A stretch of DNA of 64,000 nt. It comes from Imhoffiella fuscus (GTDB taxonomy: Bacteria; Pseudomonadota; Gammaproteobacteria; Chromatiales; Chromatiaceae). Each line of letters begins with the position of its first letter. The stretch's first letter is position 1. Under the pieces are notes generated by a model. That model was given only the letters and a program-made list of their open reading frames with translations. It made no database searches and had not been told where the DNA came from. The stretch spans positions 62,001 through 126,000 of the forward strand of contig NZ_JBHUHX010000051.1 in the NCBI RefSeq assembly GCF_042682685.1, read 5' to 3'. Positions 1 to 9,775 of the stretch are shown here, piece after piece. The position numbers were made by a program, and so were the translations under genes.

Positions 1-169
1 GGCTCGGAGGTATCGTGTTCGGGAGTCATCGTGTTCGATTTGGATCCTAGGCTCGCGCCGGGTCTCGAATGGCAATTGTCGGGCTCCCAGTCTACGGCCC
101 TGGACCCGAAAGCGGCAATCCCAGTCTCTTCCGAGCACACGGCGAACTAAACTCAAGAAGGCAACCCGC

Positions 170-502
170 ATGTCCGTCATCCTCGATCTCACCATCTTCC
201 CAATGGACCAAGGAGTCAGTGTCAGTCGTTTCGTCGCGCCCATCATCGGCATGATCCGCGACAGCGGACACGCGTATCGAGTCTCACCCATGGGCACCCA
301 AATCGAGACCGAAACCCTCCCTGAGGCACTCGATATCATCAACCGCGCCCAACTCCTACTCGGCGAATTCGGCTGCGAGCGGATCTACGTGGTCTCAAAG
401 TTCGATATCCGCCAAGGGCCTTTGGGGCGACTGACGGGTAAAATCGACTCCATCCGCGCGCACATCGGGGATCTCGACTCAGCCGCTCCGCTCGCGTCCT
501 GA
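170..502 (+). CDS. MTH1187/YqgV family thiamine-binding protein (UPF0045)
   Basis: This 110-residue protein matches the small ferredoxin-fold MTH1187/YqgV family, whose members bind thiamine or related pyrimidines in the cytoplasm. Visible family features are the N-terminal strand with 'LTIFPMDQG', the central 'SPMGTQIE' segment and the C-terminal 'VSKFDIRQG...GRLTGKI' region. Family members are about 95-110 residues, so it is full length. The ATG at 170 follows an AAGAAGG ribosome site. The next gene starts 71 bases downstream on the same strand and is unrelated, so it gives no functional clue. The family is clear; the physiological ligand is inferred from relatives. Confidence 0.85.
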   Translation: MSVILDLTIFPMDQGVSVSRFVAPIIGMIRDSGHAYRVSPMGTQIETETLPEALDIINRAQLLLGEFGCERIYVVSKFDIRQGPLGRLTGKIDSIRAHIGDLDSAAPLAS

Positions 503-573
503 GCGGTTTTCCTCGCGGGCGGCTTTGAGTATCGTGTCCGCGTAACAACCTCAACCGAAACGAGCCGACACAG

Positions 574-1410
574 ATGAAGGTCGCCATCTTTTCCGACGTC
601 CAAGGCAATCTGCCGGCCATGCAAACGGTCGTCGAGGCCATCGACGCCTGGCATCCGGATCTGGTCGTCATGGACGGCGACCTCATCAACCGAGGCCCCA
701 GCAGCCTCGCGTGCCTGGAACTCTTCGACCGGCTACGCCGGGAATCCGGATGGCTCCCGGTGAATGGCAACCACGAAACCTGGATCATGCGCTGCGCCCG
801 CGAGGCACCGAAGGACGCGCTCGAAGAGGAGCTGCGCCGCTTCGCCGACTGGACCCTCGCCCAGGTCCAGCCGCGTCTGGATGCGCTGAGCGACTGGCCG
901 GACCATCTGTGCTTCCCCGGCGAGAGTGAGGCGAGCTGGGTTCACGTCACGCACGGCACCATGAGCAGCAACCGTCAGGGCATCACGGCAAGCATCCCCG
1001 ACACAGAATTGGTGGATGCCTTGCCCGAGGACATCGCACTCTTCGTGACGGCGCACACCCATCGCCCGCTCCAGCGCATACTCGACGGCGTTCCCGTCCT
1101 CAACGTCGGATCCGCCGGCTCGCCCTTCGACGGCGATCCGCGCGGCAGCTACGCGCAACTGGAATGGCATCATGGGCGCTGGCACTGGGAGATCATCCGA
1201 TTCGACTACGATCGCGCGCATGCGGACCGCAACTTTCATGACTCGGGATTCATCGACCAGGGCGGACCACTGGTGCGCATTCTCTACGAGGAGTGGCGCC
1301 GCGCACGCCTCCTGATGCCGCTCTGGCGACGCGATTTCGAGCCGGCCGTACTGGCCGGCGAGCGTCCACTGCAGCCAGCCGTGGACGCCTTCCTCGCAAC
1401 GCTCGATTGA
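574..1410 (+). CDS. Metallophosphoesterase, calcineurin-like family
   Basis: The 278-residue protein carries the ordered motifs of the calcineurin-like metallophosphatase fold: an N-terminal 'IFSDVQGN' (usual form D-x-H; here Q-G follows the Asp), 'VMDGDLINRGP', 'NGNHE' and a late 'TAHTHRP'. These residues normally bind two divalent metals. The first motif has Asp-Val-Gln where many relatives have Asp-x-His, which is also seen in the YfcE/PrpE-like branch. No signal peptide or membrane segment is visible, so it is cytoplasmic. The substrate cannot be told from sequence. It lies between the thiamine-binding protein and hslO with ordinary spacing. Confidence 0.85.
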   Translation: MKVAIFSDVQGNLPAMQTVVEAIDAWHPDLVVMDGDLINRGPSSLACLELFDRLRRESGWLPVNGNHETWIMRCAREAPKDALEEELRRFADWTLAQVQPRLDALSDWPDHLCFPGESEASWVHVTHGTMSSNRQGITASIPDTELVDALPEDIALFVTAHTHRPLQRILDGVPVLNVGSAGSPFDGDPRGSYAQLEWHHGRWHWEIIRFDYDRAHADRNFHDSGFIDQGGPLVRILYEEWRRARLLMPLWRRDFEPAVLAGERPLQPAVDAFLATLD

Positions 1411-1482
1411 CCCCATCTTTATCACGATCGCGCTGAATCAGACTCACGTCAAAAGCGCATACCAACTTCAACGACGCTATCA

Positions 1483-2355
1483 ATGACCGATTCCGACACT
1501 CTCTCGCGTTTTCTCTTCGAGCATGCGGGTATCCGCGGCAACCTCGTCCATCTGGACGCCAGCTGGCAGGCTGTACTCTCCGCGCACGAATACCCCGAAA
1601 CCGTGCGCAACCCGCTTGGCGAAGCGCTCGCGGCCGTCGCACTTCTGAGCGCGACCATCAAATTCAACGGCTCGCTCATCCTCCAGGCCCAGGGCTCCGG
1701 TCCAATCCGCACACTGGTCGCTCAAGCGACGCATGAGCACACCGTCCGAGGACTGGCCCGCTGGAGCGGAGAGGTTCCGGCGGAACAGCGTCTCGACGCC
1801 CGCTTCGGCGAGGGAAGACTGGTGCTGACCGTAGAGCACGAGACCGGTGAACCCTATCAGGGCGTCGTCCCGCTGGAAGGGCAACAGCTCTCAGAGGCGA
1901 TCGAACGCTATTTCGGACAATCCGAGCAACTGCCCACGCGCCTGTGGCTCGCCTCCTCCGCCGACCGCGCGGCCGGACTCTTGTTGCAGCGCATGCCCGG
2001 ATCGGAAACGATCGACGAGGACTGGGAGCGCATCTGCATGCTCGCCGCCACCGTCACGCCGGAAGAACTCGTCGAACTGCCGAGCGACCAGTTGCTACAC
2101 CGCCTCTTCCACGAAGAGTCGGTCCGTCTGTTCGAGCCAGACCCCATGGCGTTCCGCTGTGGCTGCTCGCGCACCCGGATCGAGAATACGGTGAAGCTGC
2201 TCGGCGAAAACGAGGTGGATTCCATTCTGGCCGAGCAAGGCTTCATCCAAGTCATCTGCGAATTCTGCAACCGCGAATACCGCTTCGATTCGGTCGATAC
2301 GCGCCAGATCTTCGCCGAGCACACGCGTCACGAGACACCCGCCTCGCAACACTGA
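1483..2355 (+). CDS. hslO: Hsp33 redox-regulated holdase chaperone
   Basis: This 290-residue protein is Hsp33, a cytoplasmic holdase switched on by oxidation and unfolding. The zinc-binding redox switch is intact near the C-terminus: C226-G-C228 and C259-E-F-C262, separated by 30 residues, the family's CxC/CxxC arrangement. The N-terminal substrate-binding domain begins 'SRFLFEHAGIRGNLVHL', typical of the family, and length matches the usual 285-295 residues. It precedes a nucleoside transporter by 41 bases. With clpB and oxyR a few kb away, the neighbourhood is rich in heat and oxidative stress functions, but no shared transcript is implied. Confidence 0.97.
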   Translation: MTDSDTLSRFLFEHAGIRGNLVHLDASWQAVLSAHEYPETVRNPLGEALAAVALLSATIKFNGSLILQAQGSGPIRTLVAQATHEHTVRGLARWSGEVPAEQRLDARFGEGRLVLTVEHETGEPYQGVVPLEGQQLSEAIERYFGQSEQLPTRLWLASSADRAAGLLLQRMPGSETIDEDWERICMLAATVTPEELVELPSDQLLHRLFHEESVRLFEPDPMAFRCGCSRTRIENTVKLLGENEVDSILAEQGFIQVICEFCNREYRFDSVDTRQIFAEHTRHETPASQH

Positions 2356-2396
2356 AGCCCAGCCCATCAGGGCGCCCTCGACGAGACTCGCACCCC

Positions 2397-3647
2397 ATGA
2401 CGAGCTTCCTACAGCCGATGCTCGGCCTCGCGCTATTGACCCTGTTCGCCTGGACGTTCAGCGAGGATCGGCGCCGTGTCAGCCCACGCCTGATCCTCGC
2501 GGGACTGGCGCTACAGTTCGGTTTCGCCCTGCTCTTTTTCAAACTGCCCTACGCCAAGGACCTGTTCCTGGCACTCAACCAGATCGTCCTCGCCGTGCAG
2601 CAGGCCACGCAGGCGGGCACCCAACTGGTCTTCGGCTATCTGGGCGGCGGTTCGGCGCCATTCACGACCGAACTTCCACAGAACAGCTTCGTTCTCGCCT
2701 TTCAGGCGCTACCGCTGATTCTGGTGATCAGCGCACTCTCGGCGCTCTTTTTCTACTGGGGAGTCATGCCGAAACTGGTACGCGGATTCGCCTGGCTGCT
2801 GCGCCGAACCCTGGGCACCGGCGGCCCGCTCGGACTGGGCGCCGCCGCCAACGTCTTCGTCGGCATGACCGAGGCGCCACTGCTCATCCGCCCCTACCTG
2901 AGCGGCATGTCACGCTCGGCCCTGTTCGGACTCATGACCTGCGGCATGGCCACCATCGCCGGAACCGTCATGATGCTCTACGCCAGCCTCATCGCAACCG
3001 CCATCCCGGACGCCATGGGCCACATCCTCATCGCCTCGATCATCAGCGCACCGGCCGCGCTCATGATCGCCGGCGTCATGGTCCCGGAACAGCGCACGGA
3101 CATCGAGGACATCCCGCAGGACATCCCCAATCAGGACCACAGCAGCATGGACGCCATCACCCGAGGCACGCTCGACGCCATCCCGCTCTGGCTCAACATC
3201 ATCGCCATGCTCATCGTCATGGTCGCGCTGGTCAGCCTCATCAACCAGTTGCTCGGATGGCTGCCGGAGATCTCGGGAGAGCCACTCTCGGCCCAGCGCA
3301 TCCTCGGCTGGATCATGGCGCCCATCGTGTGGCTCATCGGCATCCCCTGGTCCGAGGCACCGACCGCCGGCTCGCTCATGGGCATCAAGACCGTCATCAA
3401 CGAGCTGGTCGCCTATCTGGAACTGGCCAAGCTGCCCGCCGACGCATTGAGCGAGCGCAGCCGACTCATCATGACCTACGCCCTATGCGGCTTCGCCAAC
3501 CTGGGCAGCTTGGGAATCATGATCGGCGGCCTGGGCGCCATGGCCCCGGAACGACGCGGAGAGATCGTCTCCATGGGCATGAAATCCATCGTCGCGGGAA
3601 CCCTGGCCACCCTGATGACGGGCGCGGTCGTGGGGATGCTGCTGTAG
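2397..3647 (+). CDS. NupC/CNT-family nucleoside transporter
   Basis: The 416-residue inner-membrane protein belongs to the concentrative nucleoside transporter family, which imports nucleosides with protons or sodium. Hallmarks are 'NVFVGMTEAPLLIRPYL' (about residue 150), 'GTVMMLYAS', and 'MGIKTVINELVAYLEL' near residue 330, matching the family's GxKxxxNEFVAY motif. About ten hydrophobic segments are visible and length is normal. The ATG at 2397 lies at the expected N-terminal membrane segment; the open frame extends upstream only as an out-of-frame reading of hslO. Tandem heptamer repeats start 3 bases after the stop. Confidence 0.93.
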   Translation: MTSFLQPMLGLALLTLFAWTFSEDRRRVSPRLILAGLALQFGFALLFFKLPYAKDLFLALNQIVLAVQQATQAGTQLVFGYLGGGSAPFTTELPQNSFVLAFQALPLILVISALSALFFYWGVMPKLVRGFAWLLRRTLGTGGPLGLGAAANVFVGMTEAPLLIRPYLSGMSRSALFGLMTCGMATIAGTVMMLYASLIATAIPDAMGHILIASIISAPAALMIAGVMVPEQRTDIEDIPQDIPNQDHSSMDAITRGTLDAIPLWLNIIAMLIVMVALVSLINQLLGWLPEISGEPLSAQRILGWIMAPIVWLIGIPWSEAPTAGSLMGIKTVINELVAYLELAKLPADALSERSRLIMTYALCGFANLGSLGIMIGGLGAMAPERRGEIVSMGMKSIVAGTLATLMTGAVVGMLL

Positions 3648-3649
3648 CG

Positions 3650-3677
3650 ACCAGCTACCAGCTACCAGCTACCAGCT
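3650..3677 (+). repeat. Tandem heptamer array, ACCAGCT x4
   Basis: Four perfect head-to-tail copies of ACCAGCT begin 3 bases after the transporter stop codon. The same motif family (CAGCT with TCC or ACC) recurs at 5193-5295 and near 15986-16018. It is noncoding. Function is unknown. Confidence 0.95.
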
Positions 3678-3687
3678 AGATGATATC

Positions 3688-3740
3688 GCTGGCGGCTGGC
3701 GGCTGGCGGCTGGCGGCTGGCGGCTGGCGGCTGGCGGCTG
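3688..3740 (+). repeat. Tandem heptamer array, GGCGGCT x7
   Basis: Seven perfect copies of GGCGGCT occupy 3691-3739, with partial units at both edges. The array is 14 bases from the ACCAGCT array, and its unit resembles a variant of the reverse complement (AGCTGGT to GGCGGCT). Perfect identity among units suggests recent slippage, so copy number may vary between strains. It lies between the convergent transporter and DUF4124 genes. Confidence 0.95.
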
Positions 3741-3744
3741 GACA

Positions 3745-4080
3745 TCATGAATCAGCCGGCTTACCAGACTGTGGCAACGGCGGGATATTGCGCGACGGCT
3801 CGGCTGCGGTCGACGACTTCGGCTGCCCCTGCGATGCCTTACGGCGCGCGCGGCTCTCCTCGATGAACTTGCGCTCAGACTCGACCTGCGCCTCGTGCTG
3901 CCGAATCTGCTCAGGGGTCGGACGATGGATATTGAGCTCCATGACCTGAGCGTCCGGGGCGCATGGGGTCTGCGAATAGGTCGGCTTTCCCGTTGCCGGA
4001 TCGTCGCATTTGTACATGGCCGCCACCACTGACCCGCTGACCATGAACAGACTCACTGCAAGTACCGAAAGCCGCTTCAT
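3745..4080 (-). CDS. DUF4124-type exported protein
   Basis: This 111-residue protein starts with a signal peptide (MKRLSVLAVSLFMVSGSVVAA) followed by 'MYKCDDPATGKPTYSQTPC', the DUF4124 core with its paired cysteines, normally found in small periplasmic proteins of proteobacteria. The C-terminal half is charged, probably coiled (residues 55-90), and ends in a Pro/Ser-rich tail. The ATG at 4080 follows GAGGA at good spacing. Function is unknown for the family. It is transcribed towards the heptamer array and is preceded on the same strand by the PDC-domain gene, 102 bases away. Confidence 0.8.
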   Translation of the reverse strand: MKRLSVLAVSLFMVSGSVVAAMYKCDDPATGKPTYSQTPCAPDAQVMELNIHRPTPEQIRQHEAQVESERKFIEESRARRKASQGQPKSSTAAEPSRNIPPLPQSGKPADS

Positions 4081-4182
4081 ATGATCGTCCTCATTGAGAT
4101 CGTCTAGCGTCGGATTCTAGTGCTGGCTTCAGCGCGACAAATCGCGCGCTGGAGATACCGGTTGTTGTCGCCAAGCCCCATC

Positions 4183-5160
4183 TCAAGATGGCGGCTTCAC
4201 GGCGGCGCAGGCCTCGCCCGTTCCGAGCCAGAAGGACAGGCTCTTGTCGAGAAACTCCTCCCAGGGCATGTAGTGCGAGCCGTCGCAGGAGAAGGTGAGG
4301 CCGACCATGCCGTTGAAAATGTTGAGCGACCCCGAACGCAGATAGATGGTCTCGTCCATGAAACGCAGATCGCGGAAGGCGTGGAAGACCTCGGCGATCC
4401 GCTCGACCGGGATAGCTACATCCTGCGGGTAGTCGCGCCGAGGATAGGCGAGACAGGTTCCAGGATCGGCCAGATCCTCGTAGTCGAGGATGCGGTAGCG
4501 GAAGGGGTCGTCGATCATCCAGAGCGTCGCCCGCGAGCTGGAGAAATGCAGCTTGCAGTGGAAGACGCCATGCGCGGCGACGAGTTCGATCAGCAGATCC
4601 AAGACCTCGTCGATGCGACTGTCCATGAGGCTCTCGACCCGCTCCTGCTGGAAGAGACCACCGCGAATCGCCGGATCGCCCTTGAGCTGGAACCACTGAC
4701 CCGGCTGCTGATAGAGCTCGCGGGTCAAGGGCAGCTCGCGCAGATCGAAATCGGCCCCCAGGAATCCGAGCAAGGCGCCGTCATCCGCCTCGATGCGCTG
4801 CATCGCCGTCAGCGAAGGACGGCGGGCATTGCGGCTGAGGTAGGCGGGCGAGAGGGAGAAGCGCGCTCCGGCCAGCGCCTCGGTCAGATAGGGCCGTTCG
4901 CTGCGATCCCGCCCCAGATGCTCGGGAAGCACGCCCTGAGGCGAGAGGTTGGCGGTCAGCTGGCGGGCCTCGGCGTCGAGCACGTAGAGATACTTGCAGG
5001 ACGGCAGGGTCGGCAACGCCTCCTGAAGCAACACCTCCAGCGCCTCACGGTCTGGCCAGCATGAGCGGCAGCCGACGACCAGACGCTCCAGCAATCCGGC
5101 CAATCGCTCCTGAAGCTCGATGCGCTGACGCGCGACGACGGTCTGCAATGCCTGACTCAT
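4183..5160 (-). CDS. PDC (Cache) sensor-domain protein without output domain
   Basis: The 325-residue protein resembles stand-alone PDC/Cache sensor domains. The middle contains 'CKYLYVLDAEARQLTANLS', 'RDRSERPYLTEAL' and 'FSLSPAYLSRNARRPSLT', the ligand-sensing pattern usual in the periplasmic halves of chemoreceptors and kinases. Unlike those, I see no transmembrane segment, signal peptide, kinase, cyclase or HAMP region. The C-terminal third (from about residue 190) matches nothing I recognise. The ATG at 5160 follows GAGGCAGG; an upstream in-frame extension runs into heptamer repeats and is rejected. It is downstream of clpB on the same strand, separated by a hairpin. Function unknown; possibly a cytoplasmic small-molecule sensor. 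Confidence 0.7.
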   Translation of the reverse strand: MSQALQTVVARQRIELQERLAGLLERLVVGCRSCWPDREALEVLLQEALPTLPSCKYLYVLDAEARQLTANLSPQGVLPEHLGRDRSERPYLTEALAGARFSLSPAYLSRNARRPSLTAMQRIEADDGALLGFLGADFDLRELPLTRELYQQPGQWFQLKGDPAIRGGLFQQERVESLMDSRIDEVLDLLIELVAAHGVFHCKLHFSSSRATLWMIDDPFRYRILDYEDLADPGTCLAYPRRDYPQDVAIPVERIAEVFHAFRDLRFMDETIYLRSGSLNIFNGMVGLTFSCDGSHYMPWEEFLDKSLSFWLGTGEACAAVKPPS

Positions 5161-5192
5161 GGCGGTATGCCCTGCCTCATGTGAAAAAGCGG

Positions 5193-5295
5193 CCAGCCTC
5201 CAGCAGCCAGCTTCCAGCAATCTGGTGGGGTTCGCTCTCGCGAACCCCAACCGACCAGCTGATCGCTGACGGCTGGAAGCTGGAAGCTGGAAGCT
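5193..5295 (-). repeat. Inverted heptamer repeats flanking a hairpin between clpB and the PDC gene
   Basis: The left arm (5193-5218) contains CCAGC(C/T)TCCAGC units. The right arm (5272-5295) is GCTGGAA repeated three times plus GCT, the reverse complement of the left arm. Between them is a 10-bp perfect stem (5226-5235 with 5240-5249, loop TCTC) that could end clpB transcription, although no T-tract follows. The arms could pair to make a larger hairpin. The unit is related to the array at 3650-3677. Confidence 0.85.
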
Positions 5296-5300
5296 ATAGA

Positions 5301-7898
<2,598 letters not shown>

Positions 7899-7928
7899 AG
7901 TCGTATCTCCAAATAATTCCTGTCTAAT

Positions 7929-7959
7929 TACATGGGAAATTGGGACGCCGCATCAAGGG
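7929..7959 (-). promoter_or_regulatory. Candidate sigma-32 (heat-shock) promoter of clpB
   Basis: On the minus strand CCCTTGAT (7959-7952) and CCCATGTA (7936-7929) are 15 bases apart, close to the sigma-32 consensus CCCTTGAA/CCCCATNT. The expected start site is about 25 bases before the clpB GTG. Heat-shock control of clpB is established in relatives; use of this exact site is inferred from the motif. Confidence 0.65.
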
Positions 7960-8043
7960 TATCAAGTCGCCGGCATGTTTCAGAATACGAGGATGCCGAC
8001 ACGGATGGAGCGCACAGACGCCGATTTCCGTTATCATGCGTGC

Positions 8044-8961
8044 GTGAATCTACGTGACCTCAAATATATCCTCGCCGTTGCCGAAACGCGCCACTTCGGG
8101 CGTGCAGCCGAGCGCTGTTTCGTCAGTCAGCCGACCCTGAGCGGACAGATCAAAAAGCTTGAGGACGAGCTGGATATCGTCATCTTCGAACGCACCAATC
8201 GGTCGGTCGAGATCACGCCGGTCGGCGAGATTATCCTGTCGCACGCCCGACTCGCGCTGGAACAGGCCGAAACCATCGAGCAGGTCGCGCGTGCGCACCA
8301 AGACCCCATGTCCGGCCCCCTGCGCATCGGCGCCATCCCGACGATTAGTCCCTATCTGATGCCGCTAGTTCTGGTGCCATTGAAACGCACCTTTCCGAAG
8401 CTCAAGCTGATTTTGTCGGAGGAGATCACCGACAGTCTGCTGGGCCGGCTCGCGCGCCATGAAATCGACGCCGCCCTCCTCGCCACCCCGGTGGACGAGT
8501 CCGACTTCGACAGCATTCCCCTGTTCGACGAACCCTTCTGGCTCGCCTACCCCGCGGAGCACCCCCTCAACGACAAAGACGAGATCACGGCCCAGGATCT
8601 GGAGAAGCTGGAACTCCTCCTGCTCGCCGACGGCCACTGCCTGGCACACCAGGTCATGGAGGTATGCCGCCTAGCCGTGCGCCCAGTCCACGGCGAAATG
8701 GCGGACCTGCGCGCATCGAGCCTGGAGACCCTGCTGCAGCTGGTCGGCGCCGGCTTCGGCTGCACCCTGGTACCGGCCCTGGCGATACGCGGCGGCTGGA
8801 TGACCGACACGGGAATCGTCGCCCGCCAGCTACATCTCCAAGATGCCTTCCGCCGTATCTCGCTCGTCTATCGGCGCAGCTTCCCACGCCGCCAGGCGCT
8901 GGAGGCATTCGCCGCGACGGTCTGCAACCAACTCCCGGACACCGTGACCCGGATCGGCTGA
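8044..8961 (+). CDS. oxyR: OxyR peroxide-sensing LysR-type regulator
   Basis: From the GTG at 8044 this is a 305-residue LysR-type regulator. The N-terminal helix-turn-helix reads 'RAAERCFVSQPTLSGQIKKL'. The peroxide-sensing disulfide pair falls at C199 and C208 within 'GHCLAHQVMEVC', the same numbering as E. coli OxyR, which supports both the assignment and the GTG start. Oxidised OxyR activates catalase, peroxidase and related genes. It is divergent from clpB across 145 bases. No Shine-Dalgarno is evident. A further in-frame upstream stretch has an ATG at 8008 but would add residues not found in OxyR. Confidence 0.95.
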   Translation: MNLRDLKYILAVAETRHFGRAAERCFVSQPTLSGQIKKLEDELDIVIFERTNRSVEITPVGEIILSHARLALEQAETIEQVARAHQDPMSGPLRIGAIPTISPYLMPLVLVPLKRTFPKLKLILSEEITDSLLGRLARHEIDAALLATPVDESDFDSIPLFDEPFWLAYPAEHPLNDKDEITAQDLEKLELLLLADGHCLAHQVMEVCRLAVRPVHGEMADLRASSLETLLQLVGAGFGCTLVPALAIRGGWMTDTGIVARQLHLQDAFRRISLVYRRSFPRRQALEAFAATVCNQLPDTVTRIG

Positions 8962-9286
8962 CGCCCGTTCGCAAAGCCGAGACCTCGCTCACATATTCGC
9001 GCAGACACCTTGCACTCATACTGGAAAGTTCACCACACGCCACTATCCTCAGTCCCAAGCTAGGAATTACGGGCTGTGTGACAAAAATGGCCATTTATTT
9101 CTTGCTCGTCATCACGAGCAGCAAAGAATCGGCTAGTATTTACTGGGGATCGGGAAAAGTGTCTCTAATTATTGACCGTTGCTCTAGAGCAACAAAGACC
9201 CGATTCCTCCCATCGAGTATCGAGCGGATTCACCCATCACCGATCGAACCGCTCGCCTCGAAGTCGATCGACCCAAGGGGGCCATC
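8962..9286. other. Intergenic region with AT-richer patch and hairpin
   Basis: These 325 bases hold no credible gene. They include a local AT-rich stretch (about 9060-9175), unusual here, and a 7-bp perfect hairpin TGCTCGT/ACGAGCA at 9103-9120 with loop CATC. The palindrome at 9178-9193 is listed separately. Confidence 0.6.
9178..9193. promoter_or_regulatory. 16-bp perfect palindrome upstream of small gene
   Basis: GTTGCTCTAGAGCAAC is a perfect 16-base palindrome starting one base after TTGACC (9172-9177), a possible -35 element. Its position about 95 bases before the ATG at 9287 is what one expects of an operator. The binding protein is unknown and the -10 element is not clear. Confidence 0.4.
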
Positions 9287-9481
9287 ATGAGCGTCAAACA
9301 GTTACAAGCGATCTGGGAACTTTGCCGGCAGGGATTTCCCATTACCGCAGATGATGCGGCAAGGTGTTGGAACAAAGGGGCGCCCTTCGAGCCCGAAGAG
9401 GAATTCCATTTCGCCAAGCCGCTGGAAAATCTAATCGAACAATGCAATTGGGAAATCGAAAAGGAGCACGACAAGATCTGA
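9287..9481 (+). CDS. Small acidic hypothetical protein (64 aa)
   Basis: The 64-residue product is acidic and soluble, with two cysteines in the first half (C13, C27), a third at C53, and a helical C-terminus rich in Glu and Lys. I do not recognise a family. Support for it being real: a plausible ribosome site (AAGGGGG) before the ATG, a palindrome and possible -35 upstream, and a 10-bp inverted repeat at its 3' end. It stands alone between oxyR and the convergent dehydrogenase gene. Codon third positions are less GC-rich than in neighbouring genes, which may mean different ancestry or simply short length. Confidence 0.6.
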   Translation: MSVKQLQAIWELCRQGFPITADDAARCWNKGAPFEPEEEFHFAKPLENLIEQCNWEIEKEHDKI

Positions 9482-9496
9482 TCCCACTCCTTTTCG
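9457..9496 (+). terminator. Inverted repeat overlapping the end of the 64-aa gene
   Basis: CGAAAAGGAG (9457-9466) and CTCCTTTTCG (9487-9496) form a perfect 10-bp stem around a 20-base loop that contains the stop codon; CCTTTT follows at 9499. It probably acts as a terminator. The rest of the gap to 9775 shows no gene or clear signal. Confidence 0.5.
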
Positions 9497-9775
9497 GGCC
9501 TTTTATGGCACGACGCAAAGTGCGTTATCTATCGACGCGCCATCACAGCCCCCAACGCTTCGTACCGGTAGCACATCATGCCGGGCGAGGCGCCTGCTCT
9601 CGCTCACTCGTCTCGACACCGCTCCGGTAACGCCCGTCTATCCCGCAGGACGTCCGCAGATCGCCCCAAAGGGAGCCGACTCGCCCCCTCCAAAACTCCA
9701 CGCGCACTCCACCCGGATCGAGGACGGTGCCTCGACGATCCAGATGGAGCGCAACGACAGCCTGGACGATGGCGT

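Noticed and set aside
69..254. 61-codon frame at the window start
   Set aside because: It overlaps the start of the thiamine-binding protein in another frame and has no coding signature.
3650..3740. Heptamer arrays as a CRISPR
   Set aside because: Units are 7 bases, contiguous and without spacers; no cas genes are present.
4120..5064. 314-codon plus-strand frame opposite the PDC-domain gene
   Set aside because: The minus-strand product has PDC features and a ribosome site; the plus-strand frame is a shadow.
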